A DNA stretch of 64,000 nt from Acorus gramineus (Eukaryota; Streptophyta; Magnoliopsida; Acorales; Acoraceae). The notes under the pieces were generated by a model. It was not told the DNA's origin. It saw only the letters and a list, made by a program, of their open reading frames with translations, and ran no database searches. The stretch is taken from contig CM060849.1 of NCBI GenBank assembly GCA_030737835.1, positions 14,117,216 to 14,181,215 of the forward strand. Direction: 5' to 3'. Positions 23,421-36,000 of the stretch are shown in pieces; the first letter of the stretch is position 1; every line of letters begins with the position of its first letter. The position numbers and the translations under genes were made by a program.

Positions 23421-24658
23421 GTTCAGATAATTTGTATACATGAGTGATTGATTGACTGAAAAAAATCATGAAATGTGGTTAGTGGGATCAATAGGATGGT
23501 GGAGACTATCTATTCTCATTTTCATATCCCATCACCTATTTTTCTGGTAAAACAAGACCGTGGAAGGTATAATAAGTGATGTTTGGGAGAATCAATTGAT
23601 TGTAAATTACAAGCACTATTTCAAATTACTACTTCTGTATGTATCATCCATAGAGATTTGAAGAAGAAGAAGAATGGTTTGGGGTGCATCAGTGCATGGT
23701 ATGGTCTCTTTATTATTGTGCTTTTGTCTTCGTGCGCCCCCACCCTCGCTGAAAAAGAAAAAAATAAATAAACAGAGGCCTTTGAGTCCAATTCAGTGAC
23801 TTTTCGTGCACTATTGCATTGCAAGACACTTGTCTCTCTGATACAGTGTTTACAACTGTTTTATTGTTTATATCATGTCAATCTTTTCTGCGTGTTCGTG
23901 CATTCTGCTACTCAGGCACTCACTGCAATTTCTTTCTGGAATCAAACACTCCACTTAGGCTGTCTTTGATCTATTGCAAAATTGATTTTAGATTAAAGTT
24001 AGCATTTAAATATAATTTTTGTAATAAGTTATCTCTTAAAACTTAAATTTTGAACACTTTTTTACATAAATCTATCTACAGCTTGTAGTCTCTCTTCTTT
24101 TTTTTTTTTTTTTTTTGTTTAGAAATAGTGAATCGATCCTAAGTGTGTTTTATAATTTTTACTACAGTTTATATGTAAAACAAAGGTGCGTTGTTGTGCA
24201 CAATCATTCTTATAGCTTCAAATATAATATTATATATTTCGTTAGTCATCTAGTGAAGTATATATTTTATTAGGTGAGATTATTTACCTTGTTAAATTGT
24301 TTATTTTTAATAAAATTAAGTCTATTCAATTCGAAATAGAAAGATATACATTTTTCATTAAAACGTAAGGTTTGCTATTTTTTAAAATTTAAACTCGTAC
24401 AAAAATGTTTATGAAACTACAATTGAGGCTGTTCTTATATAATATTATCCATAAAGCAGTGCCATCACTTTAGTTGGATCTCGGCTAACAAAATTTGTAA
24501 TCAAAGTTCATATCTAAACGTTTGCCTGTAAAATTAAAAAGAAAAAAATAAAATAAAATCACACCACACTGAATTACCACCCGTGACGGCGATAATCATC
24601 CCATGAATGGTGGGAATGGAAGCGATCTGATCGGTGATTATGTCAATATTTGTTTTTT

Positions 24659-25641
24659 GGAGTGGTTATAGCCTACTCATGAGTTATCATACCCGTTTTA
24701 TTTATTTAAATAAATAAATTGTATCTAACATTCCTCATGAGTTCAACATAGATGATGTCTTCTGTGTTTAAGATAATTTAACATGGATCATATCGATTAA
24801 AAATCAGAAACTTTATTTCTAATTCGTCATGGATCATGACGATCAGGAATCTAGTAGACCAGAGACAAATAAAAACTTGGTTGATTATTGACATCACATC
24901 GCATATCGCGTATGGAATGGCAACATACATATGATATAACAAATTTTTTGCTCTACTTTGATATGTTACGTGTATGATAACCTATATTCATTTGGGTGTA
25001 GGGTGATCGTTCTTTACAGTGTCGCTAAACTTATTGGAAGGTTAGAATGTGTGAAACGAATCACTGACTTTCATAAACAAATTCAAGAAAAGTAGTTTGT
25101 GGTCATTAATTATAATATATCAACAATGTGTCTCACTTTTATTTTCGATATTCACGAGATAAACATGTTGGTGATTAGATCACAAACAACACAATTCAAT
25201 CAGATTTTATTACATAAAAGCTTTATTATTTTTTCATAAAAGTAAGTCTACATCGTCAATGTAAGAGTCGACGTAGTATAAATTTATCGACACTAAATAC
25301 ATCGATCTTATATCAAAAATTGAGACATAATCTTTTTTGTCCCAGTTCAACATGATCTACGTCGATGTTGAATGGGAATTGACTAAAGTTTTTTATTCAC
25401 AATCGACATGATTCATGTCAAACCATGAACGTTAAACACAGAAGATATAATCTATGTCGAACTGGAATCAAAATGAGACTAAGGTTATGTTTTCGGTTTC
25501 TGATCGACATAATACATGTCGAACCATCTTAAATATAAAAGACATCGTTAATGTCGAATTCCTGGGATGAGGGAGATACAATTTTTTATTTAAATAAACA
25601 GGGTGAGTAGAATAACTCATAGGGTAGCTATAATTCTTCCC
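24659..25641. mobile_element. MULE-like element with ~200-bp inverted repeats
   Basis: The first ~200 bp (GGAGTGGTTATAGCCTACTC, TTTATTTAAATAAA, TTCTGTGTTTAAGAT) are the diverged inverse of the last ~250 bp (GAGTAGAATAACTCATAGGG, TTTATTTAAATAAA). The ends read GG...CC. Flanking 9-mers TTGTTTTTT and ATTTTTTTC share 6 of 9 bases. A TCGACAT/ATGTCGA motif recurs many times inside. There is no transposase ORF. Long inverted repeats and 9-bp duplications suit Mutator-like elements. Confidence 0.62.
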
Positions 25642-26340
25642 ATTTTTTTCTCGAATGCCAATACCATTAGAAGTTTATTTATTATATGCTAAATTATTTT
25701 TCATTTTTTAAAATTTTTAAACTCATCTTATTCATAATTTATCTATGATTTATATATATATATATGATCAAACAAAAAATAAAACTGATTAATAAATTTT
25801 TATAACAAAAAAATAACTTAAAATATATAATTAAACAAAAAATAAAATGAGTTATTTTATTAATATAATTTTTAATACCTTGGAATAGTTATCGACCCAA
25901 AATAACTTACGTAGCTATGATGAGGGTACAAGCAAGAAAAAGTGTCATTTCACTATCAATCTTTTCCGCGATGTTCGTGCAGTCAGCCAATCACTGCATT
26001 TGCTTTTTTAAATCAAATACTCCATTGGGTGGGCTTGCTTCATGAGCCATATGTTGGACTCAGCCACTTATACTGATCAAGACTCTCATACCACACTTGG
26101 GATTTTATTTCATTTTTAAATAATAAATATCATTTAATTATGTATATATATTTTAATAAGAAGTGTATATCGCTTTATTTTAAATTGAATGAATTTATTT
26201 TTAATAAGTATAAGAAAATATTTAACGAGTTATACTAACGAGATATATGCTTTACTGGATTTCTAAAAAATTATATAAAACTGTATTTTAGACTATAAAA
26301 AAAACTGAGTGTAACAGTATTCTATATAAATATTTTTTTA

Positions 26341-27353
26341 GGGATTTTTAATTTTATATCCATGTAAACTATATTATTTAGTGATCAATCTCTTTCTTCT
26401 TCATATTTATATTTTTAAGTTCCTAACTTCAACTACCAATTTCATTATGAGTCCCTATGCCAAATATCGTTAGTGTGTGAAATAAGATTTTTATCTTTTA
26501 GTCCCACTAAACTATGTTATTTAGATATTAGTCTCTCCTTCTTTATATTTTTTTAAAAGTCTTTAACTTCTAATACCTTTGATTTTGTTTATATATATTT
26601 GTAACTTTATATACAAAATGTTTGATAAAATATTTTTTAAAAAAATTACATTTGCATTATTAGGTATTCATTAACAATTTCAGTGTTAAGCTATTCAAAA
26701 CTACATATGCCCACCCAATTCGATATTGCATTTTCTTATAGTCTTGACTATAATTATGATTGATTACTTAAGAAGAAGAATGATTACATAAGCAAATTTG
26801 AAGAATTTTTCATTATTGAATTTTGATTTAAATGATTTTTTCTTAGTTGTAAATTGTGAAACATCAAATTAGATATTTTGAGTATCTTTAGAATTTTCAA
26901 TTTAAAAATTTATATGCAGTTATTGAAAAATCTATTTTGCATGGTTCTAAATTTTATTTAATTAGATATTTAGTAATTTTATGAGAATCTAACGCATTTC
27001 TATTATTTATTTAATTTTTACATTTAAGCTACTATTATTTTATTAATATTTATAGTCCTAAATGGGCCGATGTTTTGCGTAGGGATTAACGGTGAAAAAG
27101 TCATTTGAAGTTAGGGCTCAAAATACAATATGAAGAAAGGATGAATCTATCACTAAATAACATGGTTTACAAGAACTTAAAAATAAAAATTCAAATGACA
27201 GTTTAGGAATTTCAATTATCTATCAACCAAATAGTCGGACATTTGACAGATGGACTTATAACGAAATAGTGTTTGAAGTCGGGGCCTTAAAAAAAAATAT
27301 GAAGAAAGGAATGATCAATCTCTAGTTTATAAGGACTTAAAAATAAAAATCTC
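26341..27353. mobile_element. MULE-like element whose arms each contain a duplicated ~150-bp unit
   Basis: Begins GGGATTTTTAATTTTATATC and ends in the inverse (GGACTTAAAAATAAAAATCTC). It is flanked by ATTTTTTTA (26332-26340) and ATATGTTTA (27354-27362), 7 of 9 identical. In each arm the block (A/G)CTATGTTATTTAG followed by CTTCTTCATATTT and a TTAA(C/G)TTC box occurs twice, in inverse orientation between arms. It is non-coding. A related fragment lies at 41190-41430. Confidence 0.65.
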
Positions 27354-27362
27354 ATATGTTTA

Positions 27363-30233
27363 TAGGTGATGTTACATTCAATTTTTTTTTACAATTCAAA
27401 ATACAGTTCTATATATATCGTTAGAAATCCAATAAAGCATATATGTCATTAGACGATGTATATATCTCGTTAAATTTTTTTCTTACACTTACTAAAAATA
27501 TGTTCATTCAACCCGAAATAAAATAATATATATTTTAATTAAAATATATATCTTATTAAATGATGTTTACTATTTTAAAATAAATTAAAAACATGAATGA
27601 TTTGAGTTTTAGATCAAAAAAATAACTAAATCTAACATTTTTCCTGTATTAATATATCCCTTGGGTTGGTATCAAATAGTTGCAACAAAGTCTGTTATCA
27701 AAGTTAAAATATCATGTTTACATGTGAAAAAGAACAATGCATCAGTATGATGCACTGACTGCAATTCTTTTGTTGGGTAATTAAAGAAGCAAATGGTCGA
27801 CTCCCCTCCACTAGCTCTACATGGTCATTAACTAATAGAATGAGTGCTTATTCCGAAAAAAAACTAATAGAATTGAGTGCTATTACAATCAGTTTTTTTT
27901 TCAGCTTCGATTCCCATCATACATTCATCAATAGAAAATTAACAAAGCACTTACTTATATTAATGGGGTATATGTATCAATAAAATTTTTTAACATTTTC
28001 TATAAATACATCTATGTAATTTATTGAAACAAATGTTTTATTTTTTATAAAAACATGTACCTTATTAGATTAGACATACTATTATTAAAATATTCAAAAT
28101 ATGTGTAGACTGAAATTAGAGCTAAAAACAGGGTTGCATGTAACATTAAACCTAATAGAAGATGTTTCACAAAAAAAAATTTAAATAAAATAATAATAAT
28201 AATAATAATAGAAAATGTATCCCTCCCATTGGTCCCATTGTCACGCACTTGTAACTGTCATGAATCTAAGATTGATTTTAGCCATTTAACTGGTGTTTGT
28301 ATCACATGAAAAGCATGCAAAAGAAAATGAGAAAAAATAAAATTTCTTTTTTACCACCTAAAATACCACCTAAAAAAAAATTATCACTTCCCTTTGCTTT
28401 TTTGTCTAAATAGAAAAACAAGTGAAGGAAAGCGGGGAAAATTAGTTTTTTTTTTTTTTTTTAACATTACACGTAATTTTGTTTGTTCATTTTATTTTAT
28501 AATAAAATAAGAAAAACATTTATGTAAAAAATTATTTACTTTGTGACATACCCTTGTTATTCGTCTTTTAAAACTTTATTTATTTAAAAATATTTAACAA
28601 ATTAGATTGCTTTTATACTATAATAGTTTGCATACAAACTACATATTTTATTTTATTTTTTATCAATTTCCATGATAAGTATGTATTTTATTTTCTGTCA
28701 TTTTCAATCACAAGCACAATTATTTTTCTAATATTTTCCATCACGGGCAGAAACAATTGTTTTTATTTTTCATCGTTTTCCAAAACAGAACCAAATAACA
28801 TATAAACTAGTCAAAGGGAAAATGATTTCTTTTTCTTCAGTTTTCATTTGACTCAAATTCATTCATTTTCCTTCAGATTCCATTCGTGTTTGTGCACAAA
28901 AACACCCTTAGATGTAGTTTTTAGAGATAGTCATGTGATAAAACATCTATCAAAATATATATATTCCAACATGAGATATATATCTCATTAGCAATTTTTT
29001 TTATTTTCCAATCCAGTGGATTTATATGATTAATCATAAAATTATATACATTTTTCATACAAACATATATCTTACTCGTTTATTATATCTTAAAGAATGC
29101 ATAAATCAATAAGAAGATTTGCAACTCTATTCCCACTTACCTATTATTGAGCGGGCATATCCATATAACTCTCTGCTAACGTATGAAAATCCATATAACC
29201 CCTTGCATTTTGCATAATCCAAATAACCCCACTCCCTCACAAACAAATGAAATATATATTTTAAACACCCCCCTTTCCCCCCACTTAATTAACCACTAAC
29301 AGGATTGATGATACATTCCTTGAATACTCCGTCAACTTAACCCAGGCAAAATAAAAAAAAATGCAATTAGGTCCCTATAAACTAGCAAACATCCAAATAA
29401 CCCCTGACAATTTCTGTTGTACCCCTCCCTCCATTTCAACCCATCCTTTTTCCCTTCAGCCTCCACCTCAAAACAGGACTGCGTGGGATGTGATGAATGG
29501 GATCAGAACCAAGGAGGCTGGGGCAACATCCGCTTCTCTCTCCTCTTATTATTTTTCCACCTCCAACTCATAATCCACATCTTCTTCTTCAACTTCTTCG
29601 TCTTCTTCTAATTTTAGAGTATATACTTCAGTTTTTACAAAAAAAATTTCATATAATAATATTTATATTTTATATTGTATTGTTTTTATGTTATGATATA
29701 AAAAAATCTTAGTTTAAAATTATTTTAAACATAAATTTTTTGAATTTAATATCTTGTGTTAATATATCGTTATGAAAATGTTACATACAATATCTTTTTC
29801 AGTCCCAGATCCAATTCTATATGTTTTGATTTTTTTAGAAATAGATAAAGTATATGCTTTAAGGTAATATGAAGCATACTCTAAATTTGCATGGATTCAT
29901 TTATAAAAAATAAAAAAATTTATGTTAAAGAGGCATATGGGGTCAAATTAGAGTTGGAAAAAGGACTTCTTGTTGAAAAGAATAAATTTTTTTTTAACAA
30001 AAACAAACCTATGCCTTGTCAAATGAGAATAGAAGTTTTATTAAAAATATAATTTAGCCCACCACAAAATTTTATTGTGTCTCTATATCTAGGAGTATAT
30101 AGATCACCTTTTATAGATGAGATATATGATTTTTTTAAAAAATAAAAAATATGTACTGTCTATGTTTTGAACTATAAAATAGACTATTTGTAATGTTTTC
30201 ATTTTATAATATAGTAATAAAGAGGGAGTGAAA
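27363..30233. other. Gene-poor AT-rich DNA
   Basis: About 2.9 kb without a supportable gene. Contains an (AAT)n tract at 28191-28211, long poly-T runs and repeat-family fragments (TTTACAATTCAAAATACAG at about 27390). The small ORFs near 29361-29712 have no recognisable content. Confidence 0.5.
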
Positions 30234-30678
30234 GGGTGTAACTTTGGTCGGTTAATCCGAATCCGAACCGAACCTCTGGATCAATAGTTTTATGGTTTGG
30301 TTTGGGTATGAATTAAAGAATTAATAAATCAATCTACATTGATTTGGATTCAGTTTTACTTTAAAAAAATTGAATTAAACGAATCAAACTGAATCAAATT
30401 AAATTTAAACTCATAATTATTCATATTCAATATTCATTTAGATCATTATTTTTATATTAAAAACTATATTTTTGTTATACCATTAATATTCATAAAAAAT
30501 AAATTTACTAATTTATACAATTTTGATATTTACAAAAAGTTGTAAACTAACTCCTAAAAAACTCTACCCAACACATCAATTTTTAATGGTTTGGTTTGAT
30601 TTAGTTTAGACAAAACAAAAATTGATTCGGTTTAGTTTTAGACTTTCGTTAGATTCGATTCGATTTTTGAGTTGCATA
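30234..30678. mobile_element. hAT-like non-autonomous element (GGTTTGGTTT-rich)
   Basis: The left end GGTGTAACTTTGGTCGG is the imperfect inverse of the right end ATTTTTGAGTTGCATA, with subterminal GAACCGAACC on the left and TTCGGTTTAG or GATTCGATTCG on the right. No matching target duplication could be read, so the borders are approximate. Confidence 0.45.
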
Positions 30679-30730
30679 AGAATATAATTTGATTCAATAT
30701 GTTTGCAAAATATTGAACCATTGTAATATC

Positions 30731-31230
30731 AGGAGTGACTACTCCAAGACTCATCGAGTGTATCAGCAACTAAGGGAGCCGAACGAGTCGAGTTTTGATC
30801 TATCAAGGCTCGACTCATTTAGTATCAGGCTCGGCTCGAGCTCGTTTGGGACCAAGCTTAATTTGTGTTCAAGCTCGGCTTGTTGGACTCGTAAAAAGTT
30901 GGGTTGAAGCTTGGCTCGTCTCATTTGTTAAATGAGCTGAGCCGAAGCTCAATCAAGGCTCGTGTAGTTAAAACAAAATTGTTTAACATTTGAGAAGTTA
31001 TATTTCACAAATTACAACACCTTATACATGTGAAAATGACATAAGCTCGGGTTCAGACTCGACTCAGATTTTTTTTATTTTTCATTTTTATGTTAAGTAA
31101 CGAGCTCGAGCTCGACTTGGGTTTAGCTAGTTTACAAATTGAACTTTAAAAAGTGTTCAAACTCGATTCATTTGTCATGAGTATGAATGAGTTTAATTGA
31201 GTCTTCATCACAGTAACCGGATCCTGACCT
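30731..31230. mobile_element. hAT-like element (GCTCGGCTCG-rich), copy upstream of CYCD3
   Basis: Shares its interior block by block with the element at 39756-40238: TTGTGTTCAAGCTCGGCTTG, TTTAACATTTGAGAAGT, CACCTTATACAT and CTAGTTTACAAAT. Ends CAGGAGTG... and ...CCGGATCCTG are degraded. It stops about 280 bp before the cyclin start codon, so it lies in or next to that promoter. Confidence 0.65.
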
Positions 31231-31340
31231 GTAACATATTGTAAAATATAAGGGTTTTAAAATAAAAAACTTGCATCGTTCAAAGGTCCAAGACGTAAAG
31301 CAGGACCGACAAGTCGAGGGAAGAGGGAAATACATATTTG

Positions 31341-31400
31341 ACAGAGAGAGAAATTAAAGAGAGAGACAGAGAGCGAGAGATAGAGAAAGAAAAGAAATAG
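31341..31400 (+). repeat. GA-rich tract in CYCD3 leader or promoter
   Basis: Interrupted GAGA repeats lie 110-165 bp before the CYCD3 ATG. GA/CT tracts are common in plant core promoters and 5' leaders and can bind BPC (GAGA-binding) proteins; a role here is inference. A weak TATAAGG lies at 31247-31253. Confidence 0.6.
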
Positions 31401-31506
31401 AGAGATGAGCTTTAGCTCACTCTTCTTGGCCCCCACAACCACCACAACCTCCTCCGCCGGACGATGAGCTCGGCCCCCCATGGTCACATCTTCTTAAAAG
31501 AAGGAG

Positions 31507-33028
31507 ATGGCGCATCTCTTCCTCCACTTCGACCTCCTCTGTTGCGAAGAGCATCATTGGGATGTGGAAGAAGAACAAGAAGGAGAAGTGGGGAGTGAGG
31601 ACAGCAATAACAACACTACCCCTTCAATCCACCCCCACCATCATCACCAACCCTTCTCACCCTCTGAAACACATGAAACCCCAGACGAGGCATCCATGGA
31701 AGAGGAGCTGATCACACTCTCCATCAAAGAAAGAGAGAATGTTCTAGTGATCAAATCCGACCCTGACATGGTCTCCTTCCGTCGCCATGCCGTGGACTGG
31801 ATCCTCACTTCCTCTGCCAGGCACGGCTTCAACGCTCTCACGTCCATCCTCTCCATCAACTACCTCGACCGCTTCATTTCCTCTTCGGGTCCCATTCGGC
31901 TCCAGAGCGACAAGCCTTGGATGTCTCAGTTGGTCGCCGTCGCTTGTCTTTCTGTCGCTGCAAAGGTTGAGGAGACCCAGGTTCCCCTCTTATTAGACCT
32001 CCAAGTAAGTTTTTACCCCCATCAGAAAATGCACACCCACCCTTTTAAAGATCATCAAAATGTAGAAGACAGTGTTTGATTTTGTTGTTGTTTTGATAGG
32101 TGGAGGACACAAAGTATGTGTTTGAGGTGAGGACTGTGCAGAGGATGGAGCTTTTGTTGCTTTCCACGCTTGGATGGAAGATGAATCCGGCCACCGCTTT
32201 AACATTCATCGATCACTTGTTCCATCGCCTTCGATTGCGCCACCGCGAGTTCCGTCGGAGGTGCGAGCGGGTCCTCCTCACTGTCGCCGCCGGTGAGTCT
32301 GACTAACCCACATATCATTAACTAATCCAGTCATTAATATGATCCACTCATCATATGCATATTTAATTTTTGGTTGCTCCCATCATTGGAAGCGATCCAA
32401 TATTGAAAACCCATATCATTAATACGCTTTTTCTTTGTTCCCTGATTGCCTAGATTAAATGCATTTAAAGTTCTTGCTTTATGAAGGGTAACCATTGTTT
32501 CTTATGCTTTCTCTGTTATTACAGATCCAAGATCCACTCAATACCTCCCATCGGAGATGGCAGCCGCGACGATGCGATATGTTATTGGTCAGACGGATTT
32601 CCTTAAACCCATCGATGAATTTGATAGTGAGCTCTCGTGCATCCTTAACATTGATAAGGTGAATATACCATGTTTCAATTCCTGTGATGTGTTCTTTTTG
32701 TGTTATAGAATGTTATAAATTAATCACAACTCTTATCATCTGTTTATGATTTGAACAGGGTAAAATGGAAGCTTGTTACCAGCTCATTTTGGAAACAATG
32801 AACTTTTCCTATGGTGGTGGTGGTGGTGGTGATTATGTTGGGTACAAACGCAAGCATGTATCATCAGCGCTGGAGAGTCCAAAGGGGGTCGGGGACCTGA
32901 CATTCAGCAGTGACAGCTTGAACAGCTCACAAGCCTCTTCGGTCTCATCATCTCCCGAGCCTATCTTTAAAAAGATGAGGCTGTCACCATTGCAGGGGAA
33001 TGTGGAGATCCTCTTAAGCAATCCCTAG
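31507..33028 (+). CDS. CYCD3: D-type cyclin, CYCD3 class (four exons, 364 aa)
   Basis: Exons: 31507-32004, 32100-32292, 32525-32658, 32759-33028; GT-AG, phase-consistent, 365 codons. CYCD3 cyclins pair with CDKA to phosphorylate the retinoblastoma-related protein and drive G1/S entry, downstream of cytokinin. The RBR-binding LxCxE motif is LLCCE at residues 10-14. The N-terminal cyclin box runs from about residue 90 (FRRHAVDWIL, LSINYLDRFIS, WMSQLVAVACLSVAAKVEET) into VPLLLDLQ at the first junction. The C-terminal box follows (RMELLLLSTLGWKMNPATAL, then RCERVLLTVAA). The tail is Ser-rich with a basic KKMRLSP and matches CYCD3 proteins (about 370 aa). Residues 18-60 are acidic then His/Pro-rich. 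A GGT repeat encodes six glycines near 32814-32831. Exon 1 is clearly GC-richer than its surroundings. Confidence 0.95.
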
Positions 33029-36000
33029 AGAGAGAGATACAGATAGGTTGGAGTCTCTTTGTATGTCTCTATGCAAGATCTATGCCATCCATCTCTGCAC
33101 TTCCTATATCTTCGTGAGCTTTAGATGAGTATAATAAATACAAAGAGAGTATATAAGAATTGAGAGGATGAAAGATGCAGAGATGGGTGGCATTGCATTT
33201 CCAAAATTTGATTAGTTGTACCTAGAGTACTTTTGAATTTGTCAATATATCTTTATATTTTGAGATCATCTCATCATTTGCACAATAAAACCATTTGTAA
33301 CCATGTATTATTAAGTGGGGTGTTTCTTTTTTTTTTTCTTCTTTGGAAAGACAGGGAGGTGGGGAAGAGGATCAAGGATTTTGTTTGCATATGTAGGGAG
33401 CAAAAACTTGTCGGCCATTTTCTTTGAGAAACAGTACTAGAACAGGCGAGGTTCCCGCCGTGCCACCCTTAAATATTGCTGTGGCTTGAATCCACATAAG
33501 CAAAAGATACACTCAGAAGGGCGTGTAAGGCGTGTAACCCTGTACACAGTCTACACTGTTTTTCATTTTTTTTAAAAAAAAAATTGTGCATTTTGACACA
33601 TTATATGAATTCTGTAATAAAAGTTATACATTAATATATATATTACACTATGTTCAACGCTCGTCCACCCAACCATAAGTCTTGGTTCAGGCCCCACCGT
33701 TTACTTTTGAACAATGGGAGAAAAAAAATATCAATTGCACAGACACACTCGGGGCTCTGTTTTTCAAATCTTTTGGACTTTAGTTTGGTTTTTTGGACTT
33801 TTGTCGGACGATTTTGACCTCGCTCACTGAGCCCATCCCCGTAATCACTATATTTATATAATATAAATATATATAATAAGCTCGTTTATACTTGGAAGTC
33901 TCTCTAAGCGGGACCCACTCAAGTTGAATTTTTGTGTGCCTCTCTGTAAAGTACACGACCTAAGCAAAAGCAAAAGGGTTGTAATAACGATAATACAACA
34001 TATTTGTCACTTTTTTTTCTTTTTTTTTTTTTGCTTGATAGTTCATTATATAAACACTTTGACAGTTTCACTTATAATTGCTATTCTACTTTGAGGGGGG
34101 TCATGAGAAGAGAGAGTGCATAAACCCAACCCTACTTGCCAAAAATGAAGTTTGAAAATTTGTAAGGTCAGCTTTAGGAGATATTTCATTTCATTTGGAT
34201 CTTTTCTTTTTCTTTTTTCTTTTTCCCTCACTTTCATTCCCTCTCTCCCTCCTATTTCTTGCCTTTTATTATGTCCATTGAAAAAAAAAATGACAGGGGA
34301 CCGAAGCCAATAATTGTGGAATAATATGATGGCGAGTTACCCTTCTTTTTGACCCATGCCCCTCTTCAAACGACAAAGGTTTATATTGAACCCATGCATC
34401 CACATGCATACATGCATGGAATGAAATAGAAAATAATAATAATAAAAAAGTGCCACGTTAACACGTCTCACAACTTTGAAGTTTTACCGCTCTTTCTTCT
34501 CTCTCCACAACGAAACTCTTTTGCACTTGCAGTACACACAGCTGTAAAAGAGGCCAAAAGACACGCATCTCTCTCTCTCTCTCTCCCTGTCTTGGGTTCT
34601 CACTGCAGGAAGGACCCTGCAATGCAACTGTTGCATCTGTGAGAGTGGCTTAAGAGGGCGGGGTACAGACCCCACTAGAGACATAGGTGCTATTGATGTA
34701 TCGTTCAGCATGCATGGTTCTTCTTTTTGTGCTTTTATAAAATATGACAAGTCCATCTATTATGATATATGATATTAATAATAAAAGTTACATCCTCACT
34801 CGTTTTGTGTCTTATTTTTATTGTTCAAAATATATAATTTCATAGGAAGATTAAAAATGAGATTGTGTGTATCAAAACTTTTAATATAGAGTACTGTAGA
34901 CTTTGTACATTCATTCTTTAATTTGGATATAATGTTGGCAAAGTAGTAAGGGGTTTAAGTTATACAACACAGTATATATGTATATATATAGAATACACAG
35001 TGAGAGTACTAGTGAAGAGAAGAAGAAGAACCAAAGCGTATGGATTTAACGAATATGTTATGTTCTTATTAATGAAGAAGACTGATGCTAGAGTTAGACT
35101 CTATGTCTTTAAGACTTTAATCGTCTTGCATGCACTAGTGCTCACGGTTGTCGACGATAGCCTCCCAGGATACAATGGTCGGTCGTCGTGTGATAGCAAC
35201 ACTTCAAATCACAGGATCAACGAATACACGCTACAACTTTTTCAATTTTCCAATGTGCAACCACAACTTCACCCCTCAACCATCAAACATATTCATCATG
35301 ATTACGGGCATACTTTGAATCCAATTTCTCATTCACCCAGGAATAGTTTTGAGAAAGTAAATATATTATGGTATTATTCTCAACTAGGAGATCTAAACAC
35401 AATGATTTTCTACTTCAAAAATTACTGGAAACTATACTCATTTTGATACAAAATATTCTAACATATAATACAATACCAACTTGCCAAAAATAATAATGAG
35501 CTTTGAAAAATCACTTCCGTGTCATGTGCACTTATTCACAACTTCATATTTACTTATACAATATAAAAGAAAATTAAAATCTATAAAAACAAAATTGATA
35601 TGATCTTAAACATAAAATATAAAATAATTTTAGGGCTCGATTTATAAGATTGGATGTATCATTTTTAAAAAATATACACATGTTATTTGGCTTATGTCAT
35701 ATTCTTATTAGTTTCCGGCGACTATCAATATTCATTGTGTACGGCTATTTATAAACCTGTCATTACTCACGCATACCCCCCAATAAGTAACGTTAGGGTT
35801 CCACGTATCATTTTTTTGCAAGTGTTTTAGTTGGAGCACTAGCACCTTTTTGCATACACCTATACTTCAAATTATTAATCCGCACATTCTTTTTTATAAT
35901 TTTTTTGTCGTCCAGCGAGAAACAAACATATTCTGCATAGACAAAAATGACCATTAGCATTACATGCTAAGTAATTGAAGACTGACAAACTCACATAAAA

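Noticed and set aside
23055..23469. 115- and 131-codon ORFs rich in Gly/Val or Pro/His
   Set aside because: Produced by the GGT-rich tract, open in several frames at once.
34484..34756. 90-codon minus ORF and possible microRNA hairpin in a GC-richer patch
   Set aside because: I compared the patch with the conserved plant microRNAs I know and saw no match; no clear foldback.
35000..35446. 148-codon + strand ORF between CYCD3 and the next gene
   Set aside because: No recognisable domain, AT-rich codons, no splice or promoter context; kept only as a note in the intergenic entry.
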